NCBI GenBank assembly: GCA_963530295.1
Contig: CAUSCF010000020.1
Coordinates: 1 to 35,766, forward strand
Source of the DNA: JABCPE02 sp963530295
GTDB lineage: Bacteria; Bacteroidota; Bacteroidia; Flavobacteriales; Weeksellaceae
Length of the DNA stretch: 35,766 nt
Direction of reading: 5' to 3'
Below the pieces are notes generated by a model. That model worked only from the letters and a program-made list of their open reading frames with translations, was not told the DNA's origin and searched no databases. Position 1 is the stretch's first letter. Every line of letters begins with the position of its first letter. The translations under genes were made by a program, and so were the position numbers. Below are positions 15,293 to 22,864 of this stretch, one piece after another.

Positions 15293-15727
15293 TTATTGTA
15301 CATTCGCCTTAAAACTCAGTGTGACAGGAGAGTTTTCTGCGTTCATGAATACTTGTGCTGTTTTCGTTACAGCTCCAGAGAAGTTTTTGGAGTCAAAACT
15401 CAGCGTTACTTGTCCCTTTTCTCCTGGCGCGATGGCATCTTTGGTGTAGTCTGGCGCTGTGCATCCGCATGCAGGCTGCACGGAGTTGATGTATAGAGGC
15501 TTGTCGCCCGTATTGGTTACCTCGTAGACATATTGCACCACTTCGCCTTTTTTCATTGTCCCAAAATCGTGTTCTTCTTTAGCAAAACTTGCCTTCGTCA
15601 TTGGTTGTTCTGGTTTAGCTTCTTCCACAGACTCTGGCATTGGGTCTGCTTTTTCGTTTTTTTGGCAAGATACTACTGCAAGGAGCATCATTAGTCCTAT
15701 TCCTGAAAGTTTCAAAGTATTTTTCAT
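15293..15727 (-). CDS. DUF1573 domain lipoprotein
   Basis: 144 residues. Lipobox VVSC puts the lipidated Cys at residue 21. An acidic linker (residues about 22-45) leads into a DUF1573 immunoglobulin-like domain with the diagnostic FAKEEHDFGTMKKGE start, NTGDKPLYINSVQPACGCT (the ACGCT turn near 86-90) and the closing VTLSFDS strand. Widespread in Bacteroidota, role unknown. It lies between nusB and yajC in the same direction, the usual flavobacterial arrangement. Confidence 0.9.
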   Translation of the reverse strand: MKNTLKLSGIGLMMLLAVVSCQKNEKADPMPESVEEAKPEQPMTKASFAKEEHDFGTMKKGEVVQYVYEVTNTGDKPLYINSVQPACGCTAPDYTKDAIAPGEKGQVTLSFDSKNFSGAVTKTAQVFMNAENSPVTLSFKANVQ

Positions 15728-15756
15728 TTCTTTTTTGGTTATTTTAAGGTTAAAAT

Positions 15757-16662
15757 TTAATTTCTATTGTTGCTTTTGATGTATCGGTCAAGGATTCCAT
15801 TTACAAAGATTTGGGATTTGTCAGTAGCGAAAGCCTTTGCGATTTCTATATATTCATTGATGATGATTCTGGCAGGCGTCAGAGGAAAATAGTCCAATTC
15901 TGAAATAGCGGTAGCCAGAATGATTTTGTCCATTAGCGAGATACGGTCAAGATCCCAATTCTCCAGTCTTTCTTCTATCTTTTTTTCGGTTTCTTCCCAG
16001 TGGTTCAGGGTTTCGTTGAGCAGTTTCAGAGCGAAATTTCTATCGTCTTCATCTTTTATCATCTTTATCAAAGTATGCGAAGGCTTATCCTTGCTGAGGA
16101 AACCGAGAGTTTTCTGCGTCATGGAGTTGGCGATGTGGAAATCATCCGCCCAGTGAAGTTCTAAGTCTTCCAAATGGTTCTGGAAGTCTTCGTTTTCTGC
16201 GACATACCTTAGGAAAACTTTTCCGATGAATTTTTGATCTTCCTCGAAAGAGAATTCATCTCCTTTCATGTAATCTTGAAAGAGTTTGCTCGCTTTTATT
16301 TTGTTAAAAACCTTGATGAGCAGGTCATCATGGATGTCCCAGATTAGATTCTGATGTTTAGTGCTGAAAGACAATCTTTCTTCATTTTGCTCGAGAAGTT
16401 CTATCGCCTGATTTCGGATAAATTTCCGATTGGGATTGAGGTCTTCTTCGGTTTTTATATACTTGTTTTTGTTCAGCTCCATTTGTTTCTCCGCGATTTT
16501 TTTCAAGGCGATGAGAAAATTAAGCTGATAGATGTACAAAGAGTAAATCTTATCTATTTCGGCAAACATATTTCTTGCTAAAACATCCTGTTTTATAGGA
16601 TTCTGCTGATAAGAATAGATGGCTTGGATGGTTTTTTCTCGTAATTGTCTTCTTCCTAACAT
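15757..16662 (-). CDS. nusB: transcription antitermination protein NusB (long form)
   Basis: NusB, RNA-binding partner of NusE/S10 in rRNA antitermination. 301 residues, about twice the length of E. coli NusB; Bacteroidota NusB carries an N-terminal extension. The start LGRRQLREKTIQAIYSYQQ is the family N-terminus, and the C-terminal half holds the conserved DRISLMDKIILATAISEL and PARIIINEYIEIAKAF regions (about 235-285) of the helical core. First gene of the operon, with a strong promoter at 16717-16685 on the minus strand. Confidence 0.94.
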   Translation of the reverse strand: MLGRRQLREKTIQAIYSYQQNPIKQDVLARNMFAEIDKIYSLYIYQLNFLIALKKIAEKQMELNKNKYIKTEEDLNPNRKFIRNQAIELLEQNEERLSFSTKHQNLIWDIHDDLLIKVFNKIKASKLFQDYMKGDEFSFEEDQKFIGKVFLRYVAENEDFQNHLEDLELHWADDFHIANSMTQKTLGFLSKDKPSHTLIKMIKDEDDRNFALKLLNETLNHWEETEKKIEERLENWDLDRISLMDKIILATAISELDYFPLTPARIIINEYIEIAKAFATDKSQIFVNGILDRYIKSNNRN

Positions 16663-16684
16663 TTTTCAAAGAACTTTAAGTGGG

Positions 16685-16717
16685 CAAAGATAAAAAAATA
16701 AAATATTCAATATCAAA
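16685..16717 (-). promoter_or_regulatory. promoter of nusB
   Basis: Read on the minus strand: TTTG (16717-16714), a 21-base spacer, then TATCTTTG (16692-16685). Both boxes match the Bacteroidota consensus; the start codon is 23 bases downstream. Confidence 0.75.
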
Positions 16718-16777
16718 CATCAATTATTTTTTTTTGATGAATTTTGTATCTTTACGCCGTTATTAAGCAGATTAAAA

Positions 16778-17890
16778 GTGAAAAGAAGAATTATCTTTTG
16801 GGCAGTTCTTTTAGGGCTGTTTTCTTGTGAAAAAAAAGAGAATTTGGAAAAAATATCTTCCAAAGAGAATGGTGATTCGCTCAAAAAAATAGAACGCCCA
16901 CAGCCAGAGGAAAAAATTAAAAAAGATATTATAAACATAGTAGCGGTGGGCGATATCATGATAGGAAGCGCCTATCCGTCTAAAAAATATCTTCCGAAAG
17001 ATGATGCAGCAGGAAGTTTTTCAGAGGTGAAAAATCATCTCAAAGGAGACATCGTTTTTGGGAATTTGGAAGGCGTTTTTTTAGATGAAGGCGAATCCCA
17101 AAAATGCGAGGACAAAGAGCCGCAGCACTGCTATGTTTTCAGAATGCCCGAGCGGTATGGGAAAATCATCAAAGAAGCTGGGTTTAATCTGATGAGCACC
17201 GCGAACAACCACGCAGGAGATTTCGGATTGATAGGAAGAAAAACCACAGCCAAAGTCCTTGATAATGCAGGAATTTATCATGCAGGGACAAAGGAATATC
17301 CAGTCGTGATTTTTGAGAAAGATAATATAAAATACGGCTTCTGCGCCTTTGCACCGAATAAAAATATGCTTTCCCTATTGGATGTCAAAAAAGCAAAAGA
17401 AATAGTGCAGGAACTAAAATCCCAGACGGACATTACCATCGTTTCTTTTCATGGCGGTGCGGAAGGGACAGAACATGTGAGAGTTCCTAAAAAGGCAGAA
17501 ATTTTTTACGGAGAAAATAGAGGAGATGTGCATCATTTCGCGCGTTCCGTGGTGGATGCAGGAGCGGATATCGTGCTGGGACACGGCCCGCATGTGACCC
17601 GTGCGGTGGAAGTTTATAAAAATAAATTCATAGCCTACAGCCTTGGGAATTTCAATACTTATGGGAGGTTCAGCCTTACGGGGGACAAAGGCATCGCACC
17701 TTTGCTGGACATAAAACTAAAATCCAACGGCGATTTTCTCTCTGCAAAGGTGGTTTCTGTAAAACAGACCAAAGAAAAAGGGCTTGAATTGGATGCAGAG
17801 AATAGGGCTTTTCAGCGGATAAAAAAACTCACCAAACTAGACTTTCCAGAGCAGAATCTGAAATTCGAAGAAAACACGATAAAACTCTGA
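16778..17890 (+). CDS. CapA-family (PGA_cap) lipoprotein
   Basis: Metallophosphatase-like protein of the poly-gamma-glutamate capsule CapA family, here as a lipoprotein (LFSC, Cys 17). 370 residues from a GTG at 16778. Family motifs: VAVGDIMIG (metal site, about 55-63), GNLEG near 95-99, TANNHAGD at 141-148, SFHGG near 224-228 and GHGPH at 269-273, followed by AYSLGNF. No capB/capC or other capsule genes are near, so a role in polyglutamate synthesis is not supported; many stand-alone members have unknown substrates. A terminator follows at 17911. Confidence 0.9.
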   Translation: MKRRIIFWAVLLGLFSCEKKENLEKISSKENGDSLKKIERPQPEEKIKKDIINIVAVGDIMIGSAYPSKKYLPKDDAAGSFSEVKNHLKGDIVFGNLEGVFLDEGESQKCEDKEPQHCYVFRMPERYGKIIKEAGFNLMSTANNHAGDFGLIGRKTTAKVLDNAGIYHAGTKEYPVVIFEKDNIKYGFCAFAPNKNMLSLLDVKKAKEIVQELKSQTDITIVSFHGGAEGTEHVRVPKKAEIFYGENRGDVHHFARSVVDAGADIVLGHGPHVTRAVEVYKNKFIAYSLGNFNTYGRFSLTGDKGIAPLLDIKLKSNGDFLSAKVVSVKQTKEKGLELDAENRAFQRIKKLTKLDFPEQNLKFEENTIKL

Positions 17891-17910
17891 TTTTTCGGTT
17901 GAACAAAGAT

Positions 17911-17957
17911 AAAATCCTATTCGAGGGTGTAAAATGACAACTCGGTAGGATTTTTTC
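17911..17957 (+). terminator. terminator after the CapA-like gene
   Basis: AAAATCCTA with an inner CGAG (17911-17925) pairs with CTCG and TAGGATTTT (17941-17954) around a 15-base loop; a long T tract follows. Confidence 0.7.
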
Positions 17958-18031
17958 TATTTTTTTAGATATAAAATTTTAAATTTGAATATTTTTAAAT
18001 AAAAAATCATTAATTTATTTTAAAATTCACT

Positions 18032-18070
18032 ACTATGTATTGCATAGTTTCGAAAAATTATTTATGTTTG
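18032..18070 (+). promoter_or_regulatory. promoter of the TonB-dependent receptor with overlapping palindrome
   Basis: TTG at 18040-18042, a 20-base spacer and TATGTTTG at 18063-18070 form a good Bacteroidota promoter; the ATG is at 18099. ACTATG (18032-18037) and CATAGT (18043-18048) make an inverted repeat centred on the -33 box, where a bound regulator would block or help polymerase. Confidence 0.65.
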
Positions 18071-18098
18071 CGACAAGAAATCATAAAATTAATATAAA

Positions 18099-20246
18099 AT
18101 GAAAAAGCAAATTGCTGTATTATCGCTTCTTATTTCTGTGATGGGATGGGCACAAGAAGAAAAACCACAAACCCAAAAGAAAGAAAAGGAAATAAAAGAA
18201 GTAACGATTACAAAAACCAAAAAAGCGGTGGAGCAGAAGGCTGACCGCACGATATTTGATTTTTCTGAACAGCCGAATCTCAACACGGGAACGGCTTTGG
18301 AAGGAATCAAAAAACTGCCAGGGCTTATCGTTTCAGACCTTACAGGGATGGCGTATCAGGGGAAAATGCTGGATGTCTATATGGATGGACGCCCACTGAA
18401 TATTACCAGCAATGAGTTAAGCGCCTTTCTGGAAGGAATGCCCGCAAATGCCATAGACAGGATAGAAGTGGTAACCAGCCCAGGGGCGGAATATCCGGCG
18501 ACTTCTGGTGGTGCGATTCTGAATATAATCACTTCAAAATCAGCGAAAAGCTATCTTACTGCGACTTATTCAGGAAATTACTCATTTAGTAATTATGACA
18601 AATACCGAAGTAAAACGAATAACTCTATTTTGCTCAATTCCAAAAATAGATGGTTCGGCTGGCAGCTGAATGTAGGGCAGAACTATCTCGAAAATATGAA
18701 AAATAATGAAGTAGATGGTATTTCGAGTATATTTAATGATGAAAGGAACAGAGGGTATTTTGCAAAAGCGGCTTTGACTTTTGATTTTAGCCAAAATGAT
18801 AGATTATTGCTAAATTACAACCTGAATTACAGCAATAATGATGCTGCAATCCAGAGTAATGGGATATACAGCGGACTGAGCTACAACAGACAAGATGAAA
18901 CCGAAAGCATGAGGCTGAGACATGAAGCTTCGGCAGCATACCAAAAAAGATTTAGCGGTTCGGATAGAAAACTGGATTTTAAATTCACTTATACTAAAAG
19001 GGACAATGATTTTGAACAGAAAAACTTATTCTTAAATCAAATTCCTACTAATCAGCTTGTTTTGGATAATAGTTCGGATGCGAGAACAGCTGAATTTAGA
19101 GTAGATTTTTCCCAGCCGCTCAATATCTTTGACAAAGGTAAAATCAGCGTTGGCGGGCTTTACGAGAGATTGGATTTTACTACGGAAAGCAGAGGAATTA
19201 CCAATTTGGACTACCAGAGACAGACTGCATCTTCTTATGTAGAATTGCAGACTACGATAGGGAAGCTAGATTTTATCCTCGGAACTCGTGCCGAAGATTA
19301 TGACATCAGCGGGACTACATACAACAGCAATACTCATCAATACGATGATTTGCATAAATTCAAACAATACCGCCTTTTCCCAAATGCCAGTGTGCAGTAT
19401 AATTTCATGAAAGGAGTGAATTTTGCAGTTAATTATAATAAGAAAATCAGTCTGCCGAGTATTTCGCTTTTGAACCCAAATAACAATACTTATGGAAATG
19501 GTAACTTTGGAATATCAGGAAATGCAAATTTACAACCAACAATTTTTGATAATATAGAAGCGAAGATTTCTGCGTTTGATTATGTATTTCTAGGGTATAA
19601 TTTAAGCTTGGTTAATAACCAAATTATACAAAAAATGATTCGTCGCGGCGATGAGGTCTCTGTAATCAATGAAAATATTTCCTCTGTGAAAATACATAAT
19701 TTCAATATAGGATTCCCAATTCCATTTATGATTTTTACAAAGTCAATCAAGGAAATCATGGGTTCTATGAGTACAATCAATCCTGATAAAGTTAGCTTTT
19801 TGTATTTCTTTGCAAATTATCAGTTGCAGAGGCTTTCGGAAATCAAGCCTAATGGACTTTGGTTTTTAAACTTAAATGCTCAAATTGTATTACCAAAGGG
19901 AATAAAACTGAATGTTAACTATAGTTATATTCCAGCAAAGGTAGGATATTTCTATTTCCAAACTGACGAACCATTGAATAATACGCTGGATATCACACTA
20001 TCAAGAAAATTCATGAGTGACAGATTAAATGTTTCATTGTATGTGAATGATGTGTTTAATACGAATAAAATGTCCTCTCGCTCTGTTTATCAGACACCTA
20101 ATGTGTTGATCAGAGATAAGAGTGATACCCGTACTTTTGGGATTTCTGTAAATTATAAAATCCCTACGAGAAATAAATTAGCCAAAGAAAATCCTAATAT
20201 GCTGGGCAGTGACAAAAAAGAAGACGAAGGCGGATTGATAAAATAA
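18099..20246 (+). CDS. TonB-dependent outer membrane receptor (OMP_b-brl_3 type)
   Basis: Outer-membrane receptor of 715 residues. Signal peptide ends near WAQ (residue 19). Then a TonB-box-like region EIKEVTITK near 31-39, a plug domain from about 45 to 150 (ALEGIKKLPGLIVSDLTGM region, MDGRPLNITS, DRIEVVTSPGAEYPATSGGAILNI with the conserved plug end split by the turn), and a large barrel of the outer-membrane beta-barrel family to the end. No N-terminal carboxypeptidase-regulatory-like domain is seen, so it is a shorter variant. No SusD partner follows. Ligand unknown; energised presumably by the ExbBD-TonB system at 26-29 kb. Single transcript between the promoter at 18040 and the terminator at 20249. 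Confidence 0.9.
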   Translation: MKKQIAVLSLLISVMGWAQEEKPQTQKKEKEIKEVTITKTKKAVEQKADRTIFDFSEQPNLNTGTALEGIKKLPGLIVSDLTGMAYQGKMLDVYMDGRPLNITSNELSAFLEGMPANAIDRIEVVTSPGAEYPATSGGAILNIITSKSAKSYLTATYSGNYSFSNYDKYRSKTNNSILLNSKNRWFGWQLNVGQNYLENMKNNEVDGISSIFNDERNRGYFAKAALTFDFSQNDRLLLNYNLNYSNNDAAIQSNGIYSGLSYNRQDETESMRLRHEASAAYQKRFSGSDRKLDFKFTYTKRDNDFEQKNLFLNQIPTNQLVLDNSSDARTAEFRVDFSQPLNIFDKGKISVGGLYERLDFTTESRGITNLDYQRQTASSYVELQTTIGKLDFILGTRAEDYDISGTTYNSNTHQYDDLHKFKQYRLFPNASVQYNFMKGVNFAVNYNKKISLPSISLLNPNNNTYGNGNFGISGNANLQPTIFDNIEAKISAFDYVFLGYNLSLVNNQIIQKMIRRGDEVSVINENISSVKIHNFNIGFPIPFMIFTKSIKEIMGSMSTINPDKVSFLYFFANYQLQRLSEIKPNGLWFLNLNAQIVLPKGIKLNVNYSYIPAKVGYFYFQTDEPLNNTLDITLSRKFMSDRLNVSLYVNDVFNTNKMSSRSVYQTPNVLIRDKSDTRTFGISVNYKIPTRNKLAKENPNMLGSDKKEDEGGLIK

Positions 20247-20248
20247 TA

Positions 20249-20280
20249 AAAAATCCCTCATTTACGAGGGATTTTTTTTT
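20249..20280. terminator. bidirectional terminator between receptor and beta-barrel gene
   Basis: AAAAATCCCTC (20249-20259) and GAGGGATTTTT (20266-20276), perfect, six-base loop, with an A run before and T run after. Confidence 0.85.
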
Positions 20281-20283
20281 ATT

Positions 20284-20790
20284 TTAGTTAAGGTCAAAAG
20301 CTGCACCGATTTGGAAAGTAAACTGGTTGTTTAGTCTTTCGTATCCAGCTGCGCTTGTTTTGTATCTTGCGATAGGAAAGGTGATTTCAGAGAATACTCC
20401 AAAACCTTTATTAAAGAAGTATCTCGCACCGATATGCCCTCCAAAGTTTTTCAAACTTAAGCTCAAACCTGGGTAAACATCCAACTGCTCAGGCAGGTTC
20501 ATAACTCCACCTAAATTAGCATTGAATCTCCCACGAAGGTCAAATCTATCTCCGACAGGAGCTTTTTCTACTCCATTAACATTATGTTTTGTTCCCAAAA
20601 GATAGCTCATCTGTAATCCTACTGAGAAGCTTCTTCCCAGTCCATAGTCAGCTCCTGCTGTGACACCTGTACCTTTGCTTTGGATGTTAGCTCCTACATA
20701 AGCTCTGATATCATTAGCACCAGTGAATGCTTCCTGTGAATATGCCACAGAAGAAATTGCTAAAAGCAATCCTGCAAATATTTTTTTCAT
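20284..20790 (-). CDS. small outer-membrane beta-barrel protein
   Basis: 168 residues with a clear signal peptide (MKKIFAGLLLAISSVAYSQ, cut after residue 18 or so). The mature part alternates hydrophobic strands and Gly-rich turns (IRAYVGANIQS, GVTAGADYGLGRSFSVGLQ, FDLRGRFNANLGGV, FGVFSEITFPIARY, FTFQIGAAFDLN), as expected for an eight-stranded barrel. Function unknown. Expressed from a minus-strand promoter at 20836-20809 that shares a palindrome with the malic enzyme side. Confidence 0.8.
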   Translation of the reverse strand: MKKIFAGLLLAISSVAYSQEAFTGANDIRAYVGANIQSKGTGVTAGADYGLGRSFSVGLQMSYLLGTKHNVNGVEKAPVGDRFDLRGRFNANLGGVMNLPEQLDVYPGLSLSLKNFGGHIGARYFFNKGFGVFSEITFPIARYKTSAAGYERLNNQFTFQIGAAFDLN

Positions 20791-20799
20791 AAATCAAAT

Positions 20800-20836
20800 T
20801 ATTTTTGGCAAAAATAAAAATTATTTTTAAAATCAA
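20800..20836 (-). promoter_or_regulatory. promoter of the small barrel gene, with a TATTTTTG palindrome
   Basis: On the minus strand TTG (20836-20834), a 17-base spacer and TATTTTTG (20816-20809) fit the consensus. The same box occurs on the plus strand at 20800-20807, so 20800-20816 is a perfect 17-base palindrome with a single central base. The plus-strand copy lacks a -33 box. Confidence 0.6.
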
Positions 20837-20921
20837 TATTTTCAATTAAAATATAATGATAATTCCGAAAAAAAAGCAGAAATTTGCAGATTCTATTCTG
20901 AGAAATAATAATCGAACTAAA

Positions 20922-22205
20922 ATGATGGAAAACAATAAAGAAAACTTGAAAAAAGCTGCTCTGGACTATCACAGAGCCGAGCCCAAAGGGAAAATACAAA
21001 TGGTGCCGTCTAAACCCTACGCCACACAATGGGATTTGAGTCTGGCGTATTCTCCTGGGGTGGCAGAACCTTGCCTTGAAATAGAAAAAGACGCCTCCAA
21101 AGTCTATGAATACACTTCCAAAGGAAATTTGGTGGCTGTAATCAGTAACGGAACTGCTGTTTTGGGGCTTGGTGACATCGGTGCTGAGGCTTCTAAGCCT
21201 GTGATGGAGGGCAAAGGGCTTTTGTTCAAGGTGTTTGCGGATATCAATGTTTTTGACATAGAAGTTAATGAAAAAGACCCTGATAAATTTGTAGAAATCG
21301 TGAAAGCGATAGCGCCTACTTTTGGAGGGATAAATTTGGAAGATATCAAAGCGCCAGAGGCCTTCTATATAGAAAAAAGACTGAAAGAAGAGCTGGATAT
21401 ACCACTGATGCACGATGACCAGCACGGAACGGCGATTATCTCCGCGGCAGCATTGCTCAATGGTTTAGAAATAGCAAGAAAAAAGATAAAGGACATAAAA
21501 ATGGTGGTAAATGGCGCAGGTGCGGCGGCTATTGCGTGTTCTAAACTTTACATAGAGCTGGGCTTGAAAAAAGAAAACATCATAATGTGCGACAGTAAGG
21601 GAGTTATCAGTCATAAAAGAACTAACCTTACACCTGAGAAATTGGATTTTGTTCAAAATACTGAAGCGGAAACTTTGGATGAGGTTTTGGAGGGAGCGGA
21701 TGTTTTCATCGGACTTTCTAAAGGGAATGTTCTAAAACCTGAGATTTTAGCAAAAATGGCAGAAAATCCTATTGTTTTTGCTTTGGCTAATCCTATTCCA
21801 GAAATAAACTATGATTTAGCAAAACAGACCCGCCCAGATGTGATTATGGCAACGGGAAGAAGCGACTATCCTAATCAGGTGAATAATGTTTTGGGATTTC
21901 CTTACATATTCCGTGGTGCGCTGGATGTGCAGGCGACTGACATCAATGAAGAGATGAAAATAGCAGCGGTTCATGCCATTGCAGATTTAGCGAAAGAACC
22001 AGCAACAGAAGAAGTGAAACAGGCTTATAATTTGGCTGAAATCAGCTTCGGGAAAGATTATTTCATTCCGAAACCACTTGACAGCAGATTATTTGCAAAA
22101 GTTTCTGCCGCAGTTGCCAAAGCAGCCGTAGAAAGCGGAGTTGCAAGAAAACCAATCAGCGATTTTGCTGAATATGAAAAGCAACTTTCCGAAAGGAAAA
22201 AATAA
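20922..22205 (+). CDS. malic enzyme, short form without phosphotransacetylase domain
   Basis: Malate dehydrogenase (oxaloacetate-decarboxylating), making pyruvate from malate. The frame is open from 20856, but homology begins after ATG 20922, so I start there (427 residues; 20925 also possible). Visible: SLAYSPGVAEPCLEIEK near 38-54, the metal/malate-binding HDDQHGTAII near 166-175, the nucleotide-binding VVNGAGAAAIACS near 193-205, and FALANPIPEI near 283-292. In many Bacteroidota the enzyme (MaeB) is about 760 residues with a C-terminal PTA-like domain; this one stops exactly where that domain would start, and a terminator follows, so it looks like a natural short form. NAD or NADP preference is not visible to me. 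Confidence 0.92.
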   Translation: MMENNKENLKKAALDYHRAEPKGKIQMVPSKPYATQWDLSLAYSPGVAEPCLEIEKDASKVYEYTSKGNLVAVISNGTAVLGLGDIGAEASKPVMEGKGLLFKVFADINVFDIEVNEKDPDKFVEIVKAIAPTFGGINLEDIKAPEAFYIEKRLKEELDIPLMHDDQHGTAIISAAALLNGLEIARKKIKDIKMVVNGAGAAAIACSKLYIELGLKKENIIMCDSKGVISHKRTNLTPEKLDFVQNTEAETLDEVLEGADVFIGLSKGNVLKPEILAKMAENPIVFALANPIPEINYDLAKQTRPDVIMATGRSDYPNQVNNVLGFPYIFRGALDVQATDINEEMKIAAVHAIADLAKEPATEEVKQAYNLAEISFGKDYFIPKPLDSRLFAKVSAAVAKAAVESGVARKPISDFAEYEKQLSERKK

Positions 22206-22217
22206 TTTTAAGTTTAT

Positions 22218-22248
22218 AAAAATTCTCTTTTATTAAAGGAGAATTTTT
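22218..22248 (+). terminator. terminator after the malic enzyme gene
   Basis: AAAAATTCTC-TTT (22218-22230) pairs with AAAG-GAGAATTTTT (22235-22248), one bulge. Its T tract flows into the repeated promoter cassette described at 22244-22272. Confidence 0.8.
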
Positions 22249-22272
22249 CATTTTAAAATATTAAATTTGCCT
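22244..22272 (+). repeat. terminator-promoter cassette, copy 1
   Basis: 29 bases, identical except for one base to 22819-22847. Contains the -7 box TAAATTTG (22262-22269). It leads to the lipocalin-like gene whose ATG is at 22294. Confidence 0.7.
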
Positions 22273-22293
22273 AGAATTTTAAATTATTGATTT

Positions 22294-22773
22294 ATGAAAA
22301 AGCTTAATTATTTATTGATTGCATTATTTTCTTTTTTAGTGCTTAGTTGTAACAGGAGTGATGATATGCCTCCGCGCCCGCAGGACGATCTGATAGGAAG
22401 CTGGTCTCTTACAAAAACGAGATTGAAAGGAAATATCACTGTGCTTGGAATAACCACAGCTATAGATATGGATGTGCCGATTACTTCTTGCGAAAAAAAG
22501 ACAAAGACTACTTTTTTACAAGGTGGAACAGGAACTACAGAGGTGTGGGCGAATTTATCTGGAAGCTGTCAAAAGAAAAGAGATGGCAATATTACCTACA
22601 CTTTTGACAAGGATACGAAAGAATTGGTTGTGCATCTAGGGCCAGAGACCACTCGTTCCATTGTGAAAAAACTTACAAGTACAGAGCTGGAAGCAGAGGA
22701 AAGCGTTACTAATCTACAGGTAAGAGGACTCCTATTTACAGGGACAGTTTATGTGACAATGCAGAAATTATAA
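22294..22773 (+). CDS. lipocalin-like lipoprotein
   Basis: 159 residues. Signal peptide with lipobox VLSC (Cys 19), a short Pro-rich linker, then LIGSWSLTKTRLKG near 33-46, the GxW start motif of lipocalin-like domains, followed by antiparallel strands and two Cys (SCEKK and SCQKK, about 65 and 91) that may form a disulfide in the periplasm. Bacteroidota have many such 'lipocalin family' lipoproteins of unknown ligand. Stand-alone transcript between two terminators. Confidence 0.75.
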   Translation: MKKLNYLLIALFSFLVLSCNRSDDMPPRPQDDLIGSWSLTKTRLKGNITVLGITTAIDMDVPITSCEKKTKTTFLQGGTGTTEVWANLSGSCQKKRDGNITYTFDKDTKELVVHLGPETTRSIVKKLTSTELEAEESVTNLQVRGLLFTGTVYVTMQKL

Positions 22774-22796
22774 TTGTTTTGGGTTAAAATATTCAC

Positions 22797-22823
22797 AAGC
22801 CTTGCTTTTTAGTAAGGCTTTTT
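22797..22823 (+). terminator. terminator after the lipocalin-like gene
   Basis: AAGCCTTGC (22797-22805) and GTAAGGCTT (22812-22820), one G-U pair, then T run. The T run is the first part of cassette copy 2. Confidence 0.8.
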
Positions 22824-22847
22824 CATTTCAAAATATTAAATTTGCCT
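22819..22847 (+). repeat. terminator-promoter cassette, copy 2 (leuS promoter)
   Basis: Same 29 bases as 22244-22272 with one difference (C for T). The -7 box TAAATTTG is at 22837-22844; leuS starts at 22865, giving a leader of about 15 bases. Confidence 0.7.
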
Positions 22848-22864
22848 CTTTAAATCATCAGACC

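Noticed and set aside
16778..17890. Considered a capsule (poly-gamma-glutamate) locus because of the CapA-like gene.
   Set aside because: No capB, capC or ligase genes are present; neighbours are nusB and a TonB-dependent receptor.
20799..21425. Long minus-strand frame of 208 codons opposite the malic enzyme.
   Set aside because: Rich in Phe, Tyr, His and Ser with no domain; a shadow of the conserved malic enzyme on the plus strand.
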